A DNA stretch of 64,000 bases, from positions 1 to 64,000 of the forward strand of contig NZ_CAXLMO010000001.1 in assembly GCF_964187635.1 (NCBI RefSeq), read 5' to 3'. Positions within the stretch are counted from its first letter, which is position 1. Every line of letters begins with the position of its first letter. Under the pieces are notes generated by a model. The model ran no database searches and was not told the DNA's origin. It saw only the letters and a list, made by a program, of their open reading frames with translations. The stretch comes from Seribacter sulfatis (lineage in GTDB: Bacteria > Verrucomicrobiota > Verrucomicrobiia > Opitutales > Seribacteraceae). Position numbers and translations under genes: made by a program. Below are positions 43,088-51,781 of the stretch, one piece after another.

Positions 43088-46000
43088 ATGACATTACCCC
43101 AAAAACAAGGATTGTACGATCCCGCAAACGAACATGAGAATTGCGGAATAGGCTTGATTGTAGACATGAAGGGCAGGCGCTCTCACGAAATTGTCCAAGG
43201 AGCGCTAGAAATTTGCGTAAATTTAGATCATCGAGGCGGATGCGGATGTGACCCCATTACTGGAGATGGTGCCGGTATATTTATCCAATTGCCTGACAAG
43301 TTTCTTAGGAAATCATGTTTTGCAGAAATGTCATTAACTCTACCTCCTGAGGGAGATTACGGTGCCGCATTTATTTACCTGTCTAAAGATGAGGATTTAT
43401 ATTCAAATGAAAAAACTGTAACCGCAGATGTTCTTGCTGAACTGGAAATGGAATTGCTTGGTTGGAGAACTGTTCCCGTAAGAAGCGAAATTTTAGGAAA
43501 AGCTTCTGCAGAATGTGAACCCAGAATGGAACAACTTTTCGTTAAACGCCCTCAAGGAACTGAACCGGGGTTACCTTTTGAAAGAAAACTTTATCTAGCC
43601 CGTAGGATTATCAGTCATCGCTTGAGGTTCAGCTCCAAGGATCCTGATGTTAGTTTTCATGTAAGTTCGTTTTCCTCAAAAACAATGACTTACAAGGGAA
43701 TGTTGACTACTCAACAACTAACGGATTACTTCCCGGACTTACTTGATCCTTCAATGGAGTCTGCCCTAGCACTGACTCATTCGAGATTTTCAACTAATAC
43801 ATTTCCAAGTTGGCACAGGGCACAACCATTTCGTTATTTATGTCATAACGGAGAAATTAATACTGTACGAGGGAACGAAAATTGGTTGTATGCCCGTCAA
43901 ATGCAACTTGCAAGCAATGTATTTGGGGATGATGTCAAAAAATTGCTTCCTATCATAAGGGAGGACGGTTCAGATTCACAAAAGTTTGATAATTGTTTGG
44001 AGTTTCTAATACTCTCTGGTCGAAGTTTATCTCATGCAATGATGATGATGATTCCAGAACCGTGGGAAAAACATCAGGACATGCCTCAATTCAAGCGTGA
44101 CTTTTATGAATTTCACGCATGCGTTATGGAGCCATGGGATGGGCCAGCTTCTATTGCTTTTTCAGATGGTACTCAAATTGGTGCCGTTTTAGACAGGAAC
44201 GGGTTGAGACCTTCGCGATATTACGTAACGAAGGATGATAAAGTAATTTTAGCTTCCGAGGTGGGGGTTCTTTCTTCCATCGATCCGTTGAATGTTGTCA
44301 AAAAAGGCCGACTTGAACCTGGTAGAATGTTTTTAATCGATATGGACCAGGGTAGGATAATTGACGATACGGAACTCAAAAAATCGATTGCCCAGGAACA
44401 ACCGTATGGGATGTGGCTGAAGGAATCGATGATAAACTCAAATTCTTTGCCTTTGCCTCAACACAAAACGGAGGATGATTTTTCCTCAATTGTTGTCACA
44501 CAAAAAGCATTTGGTTACACCTTTGAAGACCTTAGGTTCTTGATTGGGCCAAGTGCTCAATCTGGTAAGCAACCGCTTGGTTCGATGGGTAATGATTCAC
44601 CGTTGGCAGTTCTCTCAGACAAATCCCAATCTCTCTATAATTATTTCAAGCAGTTGTTTGCTCAGGTAACTAATCCACCGATCGATCCCATTCGTGAGGA
44701 ACTAGTAACTGCTTCAATAAGCTTTGTAGGCTCAGAAGGTAATTTAACAAAACCCGGTCCGAAAAGTTGTAAGTTGATCAAATACGATTCACCATTGATA
44801 GACGATATTCAGACAACTCAACTTAAGGGTAAGTTACCCTCGGGTTTTATGTCATCAACTTTACCTATTCTATTTAAGCCCGATAGCTCAAAGCTTCATG
44901 GGGAAGACCTAGAAATTGCCCTAGAGGCATTATTTCGGAAGGCTGATGAAGCGATTATCGAAGGTGTTAATGTTCTTATTTTATCTGATCGTGAATTGTC
45001 CTCTGAGCGGGCTGCAATGCCTGCACTATTGGCATGTTCAGGGTTGCATCATCACCTTACAAGGAATGGGACAAGGACAAAAGTCTCCCTCGTTCTTGAA
45101 TCGGGTGAGCCTCGTGAAGTGCAACACTTCGCCTTACTCATTGGGTATGGAGTGGATCTGATAAATCCATATTTAGCACTTCAAACTGTTCGTCACATGA
45201 TAGTCACTGGAGATCTTAAGGGTGATCCTGTGATTGCCTGTAAGCATTTCTTGAAGGCTAATCTCAATGGAGTCATTAAGACAATGTCCAAAATGGGTAT
45301 CTCCACCGTAGCGTCTTATCGAGGTGCTCAAATTTTTGAGTCAATTGGATTAAATCAATTACTCATAGATAAATATTTTACTAAAACCGCCACGAGAGTG
45401 GAGGGAATAGGAATTGATGCAATTGCTTCTGAATCTCGTCACCGACACAGCTTTGCTTTTGCGCCTAGACCCGATGAGCGTGCTTTACCCTTGGACCCTG
45501 GTGGCGTTTACCAGTGGAGATCTACTGGAGAAAAGCATTTATTTAATCCAAATACTATTCATAAATTACAAAAAGCTACACGGCTTGGAGATTATGAAGT
45601 CTTTAGGGAATATTCGAATGCTGTAAATGACCAGTCTAGGGATCTCTACACATTGAGGGGACTGATGGAGTTCAAGGTTGATGATCAAACTGAAATCCCG
45701 CTAGAAGAGGTCGAACCTGCTTCGGAAATAGTTAAAAGATTCAAGACAGGCGCAATGTCTTATGGTTCAATTTCCAAAGAAGCACATGAAAGTTTGGCCA
45801 TTGCGATGAACCGAATTGGTGGTAAGTCCAATACAGGGGAGGGAGGAGAGGATCTCGATCGATTTACACCAGACCCTGATGGAACTTCCCGTAGGTCGGC
45901 AATTAAACAAGTGGCAAGTGGCAGATTTGGTGTAACTAGTTATTATTTGGTCAATTCAGATGAAATCCAAATTAAAATTGTTCAAGGTGCTAAACCTGGC

Positions 46001-47689
46001 GAGGGTGGAGAACTGCCTGGTCATAAAGTCTTACCGCCTATCGCAAAGACCAGGGGAACCACACCAGGAGTGGGATTAATTTCTCCGCCACCCCATCACG
46101 ATATCTATTCAATTGAAGATTTAGCTGAATTGATTCATGATCTTAAAAACTCCAACATTCATGCTCGAGTAAATGTAAAACTCGTCTCTGAAGTGGGAGT
46201 GGGTACGATTGCGGCAGGAGTAGCAAAAGCAAAAGCGGATGTAATTCTTGTTTCAGGATATGATGGTGGGACTGGTGCCTCGCCTCGGTCTTCAATCCAG
46301 CATGCGGGAGCACCATGGGAATTAGGGGTTGCAGAAACAAATCAGACTCTTCTTCTCAATGATTTGCGAAGTCGAATTGTTTTAGAAACCGATGGTCAGC
46401 TTAAAACGGGACGAGATGTTGCCATTGCTTGCTTATTAGGTGCGGAGGAATTCGGTTTTGCGACTGCTCCTTTAGTCACGCTGGGATGTTTGATGATGAG
46501 AGTCTGTCATAAAAATACCTGCCCCGTTGGTATCGCTACTCAAGATCCTCGTCTCCGCAAGAAATTTGCAGGAGGGGCGGATGCGGTAGTAAACTTCATG
46601 CAGTTCATCGCCGAGGAAATGCGCGAAACGATGGCCAAGCTTGGGTTCCGCTCGATTAATGAAATGGTTGGCCGGGTGGACAGGTTAGAACTACGCAACG
46701 CGGTGGATCATTGGAAAGCAAAGGGCCTTGATTATTCAAAAATTTTATACCGTCCTGATGTGGGTCCTGAAGTGGGGACATACTGTCAAATGAAGCAGGA
46801 CCATTTGCTCGATAATTCCCTTGATCTTAGAGAGATCCTGAATGCTTCTAAACCAGCACTTGAGAATAGTGAAGCAGTTGAAATTGATTTACCTATAGTC
46901 AATACCGATCGTGTGGTGGGTACTATAACAGGTGCTGAAGTTTCCAGAAAATTTGGTCCAGTTGGATTACCGGATGATACTATTACAATAAAATTAAATG
47001 GCTCTGCTGGGCAAAGCTTGGGTGCTTTTTGCCCCAACGGCATGACTTTTAAAGTCGAGGGTGACACGAATGATTACTGTGGAAAAGGCTTATCCGGGGC
47101 TAAGATAATTGTAAGACCACCCGAGAATTCATCTTTTGTTGCTCATGAAAATATAATTACGGGTAACGTATGTTTTTATGGAGCCACAGGGGGTGAGGCA
47201 TATATCGCCGGAGTGGCAGGAGAAAGGTTTTGCGTGAGAAACTCAGGTGTCAAAGCAGTTGTTGAAGGGCTTGGTGACCATGGATGTGAGTACATGACAG
47301 GAGGACTCGTTTTATGCCTTGGTAAGACAGGGAGAAACTTTGCAGCCGGAATGTCTGGCGGGGTAGCTTATGTTCTTGATGAGGATGGCCAATTTTCGAA
47401 TAAAAGATTGAACCATGAAATGGTAAAAGTGTACCCATTGGTAGAATGTGATGATTCGGAAATCCTCGAGGTCAAAGAATTGATTGCAAAGCATGTTGAT
47501 TATACGGGTTCGCAAAGAGGGCAAGATATTCTTGAAGATTGGGAAACATTTTCAAACAAGTTTATCAAAATTTTACCCGAGGATTATGAACGTGTTTTAC
47601 TGGCATTAAAAAAAGCAGAAGAACGAGGATTAAAAGGAGACGATGCAGCTCAGGCAGCATTCGAAGAAAATGTGGCCGCCGGTCATTAA
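43088..47689 (+). CDS. gltB: Glutamate synthase (NADPH) large subunit
   Basis: GltB makes glutamate from glutamine and 2-oxoglutarate; it is 1533 residues. The class II glutaminase domain starts at Cys19 (ENCGIG) after an 18-residue propeptide, and the motif NLDHRGGCGCDPITGDGAG follows. A central FMN-binding synthase domain comes next, with KPGEGGELPG and VSGYDGGTGASP. The 3Fe-4S ligand cluster reads CLMMRVCHKNTCPVG. The C-terminal GXGXG beta-helix domain is complete. Its partner gltD begins 33 bp downstream behind a visible Shine-Dalgarno. The pair is the main ammonium-assimilation route with glutamine synthetase, which is not in the window. Confidence 0.97.
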   Translation: MTLPQKQGLYDPANEHENCGIGLIVDMKGRRSHEIVQGALEICVNLDHRGGCGCDPITGDGAGIFIQLPDKFLRKSCFAEMSLTLPPEGDYGAAFIYLSKDEDLYSNEKTVTADVLAELEMELLGWRTVPVRSEILGKASAECEPRMEQLFVKRPQGTEPGLPFERKLYLARRIISHRLRFSSKDPDVSFHVSSFSSKTMTYKGMLTTQQLTDYFPDLLDPSMESALALTHSRFSTNTFPSWHRAQPFRYLCHNGEINTVRGNENWLYARQMQLASNVFGDDVKKLLPIIREDGSDSQKFDNCLEFLILSGRSLSHAMMMMIPEPWEKHQDMPQFKRDFYEFHACVMEPWDGPASIAFSDGTQIGAVLDRNGLRPSRYYVTKDDKVILASEVGVLSSIDPLNVVKKGRLEPGRMFLIDMDQGRIIDDTELKKSIAQEQPYGMWLKESMINSNSLPLPQHKTEDDFSSIVVTQKAFGYTFEDLRFLIGPSAQSGKQPLGSMGNDSPLAVLSDKSQSLYNYFKQLFAQVTNPPIDPIREELVTASISFVGSEGNLTKPGPKSCKLIKYDSPLIDDIQTTQLKGKLPSGFMSSTLPILFKPDSSKLHGEDLEIALEALFRKADEAIIEGVNVLILSDRELSSERAAMPALLACSGLHHHLTRNGTRTKVSLVLESGEPREVQHFALLIGYGVDLINPYLALQTVRHMIVTGDLKGDPVIACKHFLKANLNGVIKTMSKMGISTVASYRGAQIFESIGLNQLLIDKYFTKTATRVEGIGIDAIASESRHRHSFAFAPRPDERALPLDPGGVYQWRSTGEKHLFNPNTIHKLQKATRLGDYEVFREYSNAVNDQSRDLYTLRGLMEFKVDDQTEIPLEEVEPASEIVKRFKTGAMSYGSISKEAHESLAIAMNRIGGKSNTGEGGEDLDRFTPDPDGTSRRSAIKQVASGRFGVTSYYLVNSDEIQIKIVQGAKPGEGGELPGHKVLPPIAKTRGTTPGVGLISPPPHHDIYSIEDLAELIHDLKNSNIHARVNVKLVSEVGVGTIAAGVAKAKADVILVSGYDGGTGASPRSSIQHAGAPWELGVAETNQTLLLNDLRSRIVLETDGQLKTGRDVAIACLLGAEEFGFATAPLVTLGCLMMRVCHKNTCPVGIATQDPRLRKKFAGGADAVVNFMQFIAEEMRETMAKLGFRSINEMVGRVDRLELRNAVDHWKAKGLDYSKILYRPDVGPEVGTYCQMKQDHLLDNSLDLREILNASKPALENSEAVEIDLPIVNTDRVVGTITGAEVSRKFGPVGLPDDTITIKLNGSAGQSLGAFCPNGMTFKVEGDTNDYCGKGLSGAKIIVRPPENSSFVAHENIITGNVCFYGATGGEAYIAGVAGERFCVRNSGVKAVVEGLGDHGCEYMTGGLVLCLGKTGRNFAAGMSGGVAYVLDEDGQFSNKRLNHEMVKVYPLVECDDSEILEVKELIAKHVDYTGSQRGQDILEDWETFSNKFIKILPEDYERVLLALKKAEERGLKGDDAAQAAFEENVAAGH

Positions 47690-47702
47690 TATAAACTTCA
47701 TT

Positions 47703-47708
47703 AAGGAG
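47703..47708 (+). promoter_or_regulatory. Shine-Dalgarno of gltD
   Basis: AAGGAG lies 14 bases before the gltD ATG at 47723, a rather long spacing. It is one of very few clear ribosome binding sites in this window. Confidence 0.55.
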
Positions 47709-47722
47709 ATTTAAAAAAAGTT

Positions 47723-49204
47723 ATGGGTAAGCCTACAGGATTTTTAGAACATGAAAGACGACCAATACCAAATCGTGTTCCAACCGAGCGTGTAAAAGAT
47801 TGGAATGAAATACATGAACCTTTCGAAGAAGAGAAGGTTCGTGTTCAGGGGGCGAGGTGTATGGATTGTGGAACACCTTATTGCCATACTGGAATGACAA
47901 TAAGCAATATGGCAAGTGGATGCCCGGTTAACAACTTGATCCCGGAATGGAATGATCTTGTTTATAACAATAAATGGGAGGATGCTTTAGAGAGGCTTCA
48001 CAAAACAAATAATTTTCCGGAATTTACCGGTCGGGTATGCCCTGCCCCTTGTGAGGGGTCTTGTGTACTGGGTGTTATTGAACCACCAGTGGCAATTAAA
48101 AGTATTGAATGTTCCATTATTGATAAAGGATTTGCTGAAGGGTGGGTAAAGCCAAACCCTCCCAAGTCCCGTTCGGGTAAAAAGGTTGCAGTTGTGGGAT
48201 CAGGACCAGCCGGTTTGTCGGCGGCAGATCAATTAAACAAAGCTGGGCATTTAGTAACGGTTTTCGAGCGGGCAGACCGAATTGGCGGTCTACTTGTTTA
48301 TGGAATTCCTAATATGAAATTAGATAAGGAAATTGTACAAAGGCGAGTCGATTTATTGAGTGAGGAAGGAATTGAATTTGTAGTATCCACTGAGATCGGT
48401 AAAGATATACCCGCCAAACAATTACTGGAAGATTATGATTCGGTCTTGCTTTGTTGTGGTGCTACGAAACCCAGGGATCTCCCTGTTGAAGGACGGGAAC
48501 TTAATGGGGTTCATTTTGCGATGGAGTTCTTAACCAAAAATACTCAAGGACTGTTGGAACTAAAAGACATTACCTCATTTGAGACAGCGGCGAAGGGAAA
48601 AGATGCAGTTGTAATAGGTGGTGGAGATACTGGTACTGATTGCGTCGGAACTTCATTGCGACATGGTTGTGCAAGTATTACGCAGCTTGAAATTATGCCG
48701 CGACCTCCGGAAGAACGTGCTTCTGATAACCCATGGCCTGAATGGCCTAAAGTTTATAAGATGGATTACGGCCAAGAAGAAGCGAAAGAGATTTTTGGCG
48801 ATGACCCTCGAAATTATTTAACAGCAACAAAGAAATTTGTCGGAGATGAAAATGGTAATTTAAAAGCCGTTCTGATTCATGAAATTGAATGGAAACAAGA
48901 CAATGGGCGCTTTACACCCGTGGAGGTTCCTGGTTCAGAGCGCGAAATTCCCGCACAAGTTGCATTTTTAGCTATGGGCTTTCTTGGACCCGAAGATATC
49001 ATTGCGGAGGAATTAGGGCTAGAAAGAGATTCTCGATCCAATATTCACGCTGAATATGGAAAATTTAACACAAACATTGAAGGAGTCTTTTCTGCTGGTG
49101 ACATGAGAAGAGGCCAGTCACTTATTGTTTGGGCAATTAATGAAGGTAGGGCTGCTGCAAGAGAATGTGATCGTTTCTTAATGGGCGAAACCTCGTTACC
49201 ATAA
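47723..49204 (+). CDS. gltD: Glutamate synthase small subunit
   Basis: GltD supplies electrons from NADPH via FAD and Fe-S centres to GltB; it is 493 residues. The N-terminal Cys-rich region (CMDCGTPYCHTG, CPVNNLIPEWND, RVCPAPCEGSC) binds two 4Fe-4S clusters. FAD binding is at VAVVGSGPAGLSAADQL and NADPH binding at VVIGGGDTGTDC. The terminal segment GVFSAGDMRRGQSLIVWAI is characteristic. It is co-directional with gltB and followed within 5 bp by thrH. Confidence 0.97.
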   Translation: MGKPTGFLEHERRPIPNRVPTERVKDWNEIHEPFEEEKVRVQGARCMDCGTPYCHTGMTISNMASGCPVNNLIPEWNDLVYNNKWEDALERLHKTNNFPEFTGRVCPAPCEGSCVLGVIEPPVAIKSIECSIIDKGFAEGWVKPNPPKSRSGKKVAVVGSGPAGLSAADQLNKAGHLVTVFERADRIGGLLVYGIPNMKLDKEIVQRRVDLLSEEGIEFVVSTEIGKDIPAKQLLEDYDSVLLCCGATKPRDLPVEGRELNGVHFAMEFLTKNTQGLLELKDITSFETAAKGKDAVVIGGGDTGTDCVGTSLRHGCASITQLEIMPRPPEERASDNPWPEWPKVYKMDYGQEEAKEIFGDDPRNYLTATKKFVGDENGNLKAVLIHEIEWKQDNGRFTPVEVPGSEREIPAQVAFLAMGFLGPEDIIAEELGLERDSRSNIHAEYGKFNTNIEGVFSAGDMRRGQSLIVWAINEGRAAARECDRFLMGETSLP

Positions 49205-49209
49205 TTTTG

Positions 49210-49812
49210 ATGCAGGTTGTTTGCCTAGATTTAGAAGGAGTACTAGTTCCCGAAATTTGGATAGCATTTGCGGAAGAAACGGGAGTCCATGAATTAAAGC
49301 GCACTACTAGAGATGAGCCCGATTACGAGGTGCTTATGCAATATCGTTTGGATATTCTGGATAAGAATGGTTTCACACTAACAGAAATACAAGAGGTTAT
49401 TGGCACATTAAATCCTTTTCCGGGTGCATTCGAATTTGTAGAGACGATTAGAGAGGATTATGAATTAATTATTCTATCAGATACCTTTAAAGAGTTTGCG
49501 GGTCCGTTGATGAAAAAGTTAGGATATCCGACTTTATTCTGTCATGAGCTTGTCGTGGATGAGAATGATAAAATAAAAGCGATTCAATTGAGACTAGCTG
49601 ACCATAAAAGAAAATCGGTACAGTATCTGCAAAAACTTAACTTTGAAGTCATCGCATCGGGAGATAGTTATAATGATATTGGAATGTTAAAGACTGCCGA
49701 TTATTGTACTTTATTTAATCCGCCAAGTTCCTTAGTGAGCGAGTATCCTGATATGCCTATTGTATCTGACTACCAGCAATTACACTCATTTATACAAAAA
49801 ACGGCCTCATGA
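49210..49812 (+). CDS. thrH: ThrH-type phosphoserine phosphatase / homoserine phosphotransferase
   Basis: This HAD-superfamily enzyme is related to Pseudomonas ThrH, which dephosphorylates phosphoserine and can transfer the phosphate to homoserine. It is 200 residues from ATG 49210; a TTG sits one codon earlier. Motif I is CLDLEGVLVPEIW, motif II LIILSDTFKEF, and motif IV IASGDSYNDIGML. The near-complete match to the ThrH N-terminus separates it from ordinary SerB. It starts 5 bp after gltD and overlaps the FMN reductase by 4 bp. Placement with glutamate synthase suggests an amino-acid biosynthetic operon. Confidence 0.88.
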   Translation: MQVVCLDLEGVLVPEIWIAFAEETGVHELKRTTRDEPDYEVLMQYRLDILDKNGFTLTEIQEVIGTLNPFPGAFEFVETIREDYELIILSDTFKEFAGPLMKKLGYPTLFCHELVVDENDKIKAIQLRLADHKRKSVQYLQKLNFEVIASGDSYNDIGMLKTADYCTLFNPPSSLVSEYPDMPIVSDYQQLHSFIQKTAS

Positions 49813-50354
49813 TCTCGCTTCTTGTAGGAACAAATCGGGAGGGGAGTTTGTCTTCTGTTTTGACTAACTGGTTGGGGCAGGTTTACCAGGAGCTTGGGGT
49901 AGAACATAAAGTTTTAGAATTGAGCGATCTTCCCCCAGAAACTTTTTCTCCTCAAGCCTATACAAATAAACCGAAAAAAGTAGAGGAATTTACAGATTTC
50001 ATTCTCAATTCTTCTGGCTTAGTTGTGGTAACTCCAGAGTATAATGGAAGTATGAGCGGGGCTTTAAAATTGTTTATCGATATGTTGCCTTTTCCTGAAA
50101 GCTTTGAAAATAGGCCTATTTGTTATGTGGGTATCGCGTCCGGACAGTTTGGTGCACTTCGACCTGTCGAACACTTACAACAAGTGTTTGGTTATCGTAA
50201 TGCCTACAATTTTCCAAAGCGCGTATTTGTACCGGCAGTCTATAACTCAGTCGATAAGGAAAAAGGGGTGGTCTGTGAAGATTTGGATAAAAGGTTACGT
50301 GATCAAGCAACTGGTTTTATCGAATATTGTAGTTCATTGGGAAAGAAGTTTTAA
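49809..50354 (+). CDS. NADPH-dependent FMN reductase family protein
   Basis: This flavodoxin-fold reductase has 181 residues. The N-terminal FMN phosphate loop is VGTNREGSLS, and the family block TPEYNGSMSGALKLFIDML covers about residues 76-94. Members reduce FMN, quinones or azo dyes with NAD(P)H; the substrate here is not predictable. The ATG overlaps the thrH stop (ATGA), so it is the last gene of the gltB-gltD-thrH run. It converges on the DUF1501 gene, 19 bp apart. Confidence 0.85.
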   Translation: MISLLVGTNREGSLSSVLTNWLGQVYQELGVEHKVLELSDLPPETFSPQAYTNKPKKVEEFTDFILNSSGLVVVTPEYNGSMSGALKLFIDMLPFPESFENRPICYVGIASGQFGALRPVEHLQQVFGYRNAYNFPKRVFVPAVYNSVDKEKGVVCEDLDKRLRDQATGFIEYCSSLGKKF

Positions 50355-50373
50355 TATTCTTCCCTACTTTGGT

Positions 50374-51774
50374 TTACGCTAGAATTGGGTTCAGTACCCG
50401 CCCGTGAACATCGGTAAGTCGTAAATCGCGACCACCATGTCGAAAGGTCAGGTTTTCATGATCTAAACCTAACAGGTGTAGCACCGTTCCCCAAAGGTCA
50501 TAAAAGTCACATTTATCTTCGGTTACATGATACCCAAATTCATCCGTTGATCCATAAACGGTTCCACCTTTAATTCCTCCACCGGCCATCCAGATGGAGA
50601 ATCCATACGGGTTGTGATCTCTTCCATCCGATCCTTGGGAGAATGGAGTACGTCCAAATTCACCTGCCCAAATAACCAAAGTCTCGTCTAGCAGACCACG
50701 GACTTTTAAATCTTGAAGTAACCCGGCTATCGGTTGGTCTACTTGGTGAGCCATGGCTGAATGTCCTTTTTCTAAAACACCATGCTGGTCCCATGGGTTA
50801 GCTGCTCCTCCCGCTCCAAGTTTTTCCGTTAAGCAGCTCAATTCAACGAATCGAACACCTCTTTCCACCAATCTTCGGGCCAGAAGGCACTGCTTGGCAT
50901 AACTTGCTTTTTGAATATCTGAAGAATCTAAGCCATAAAGTTTTTTGGTGGCTTCTGTTTCCCCTTGGATCTCACACAACTCGGGAACGGCAGCCTGCAT
51001 TTTATATGCAACTTCATGATTTTGAATGGCAGCCTCAACTTGTTGATTATTTCCTACCTGATGCAGAAATTGTTGATCGAAGGATTTATGAAAATCTAAT
51101 CTTTTACGTTGTGAGAAAATTGATTCTCTTGGTGTTACATTTATTATTGGTTCATCTTTATCGACCTGGAGAATAGATCCTTGGTTATTTGCGGGAAGGT
51201 ACCCACTTCCATATAATCCAACTCCTCCATGGGGTGGAACCGATCCACCACTATGTAGAACAACAAAGCCAGGCAAGTTCTGATTGAGGTTACCAAGCCC
51301 ATAATTTACCCAAGCCCCTGCGGTGGGATGTCCCATGAAAGGAAAACCAGTATGGATAGCATAGTTTCCCTGTGCATGTTCGTTCACTTTGCTGGTCATC
51401 GAGCGAATCACGGCAATTTCATCGATCATTTCAGCGGTTCGTGGAAATATTGAGCTAACCGGAATTCCACTTTGTCCGTACCTTTTAAATTTGAAGGGAG
51501 AGGGGAAAACATTTCCGTTATTATTGAATTGGGTACGCTCGACCTTGCCCGGCATGGGTTGCCCTGCAAACTTGTTAAGGGTTGGTTTCGGATCAAATGT
51601 ATCGATGTGAGAAACTCCACCGGACATGTAGCAGAAGATGACACTTTTAGCCTTGGGTGTGAAGTGGGGTTTTGCTGAAAGCTTGTTTTGCCCAAGCAGT
51701 CCTTGGAGGGCAAGCATGCCAAATCCGCTTGAGCAAGTGGTGAGCATTTTACGACGATTTAGTAGGCTATTCAT
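50374..51774 (-). CDS. DUF1501 secreted protein (alkaline-phosphatase-fold), Tat signal
   Basis: This 466-residue exported protein has a twin-arginine-like leader, NRRKML, followed by a hydrophobic stretch to about residue 28. DUF1501 proteins belong to the sulfatase/alkaline-phosphatase structural superfamily and almost always sit beside PSD1-cytochrome genes in Planctomycetes and Verrucomicrobia; their enzymatic role is unsettled. Signatures here include MSGGVSHIDTFDPKP, the segment AGEFGRTPFSQGSDGRDHNP, and the HLLGLDHENLTFRHGGRD end. The PSD1 gene ends 7 bp upstream, so the two are co-transcribed. Confidence 0.88.
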   Translation of the reverse strand: MNSLLNRRKMLTTCSSGFGMLALQGLLGQNKLSAKPHFTPKAKSVIFCYMSGGVSHIDTFDPKPTLNKFAGQPMPGKVERTQFNNNGNVFPSPFKFKRYGQSGIPVSSIFPRTAEMIDEIAVIRSMTSKVNEHAQGNYAIHTGFPFMGHPTAGAWVNYGLGNLNQNLPGFVVLHSGGSVPPHGGVGLYGSGYLPANNQGSILQVDKDEPIINVTPRESIFSQRKRLDFHKSFDQQFLHQVGNNQQVEAAIQNHEVAYKMQAAVPELCEIQGETEATKKLYGLDSSDIQKASYAKQCLLARRLVERGVRFVELSCLTEKLGAGGAANPWDQHGVLEKGHSAMAHQVDQPIAGLLQDLKVRGLLDETLVIWAGEFGRTPFSQGSDGRDHNPYGFSIWMAGGGIKGGTVYGSTDEFGYHVTEDKCDFYDLWGTVLHLLGLDHENLTFRHGGRDLRLTDVHGRVLNPILA

Positions 51775-51781
51775 AGGAAGT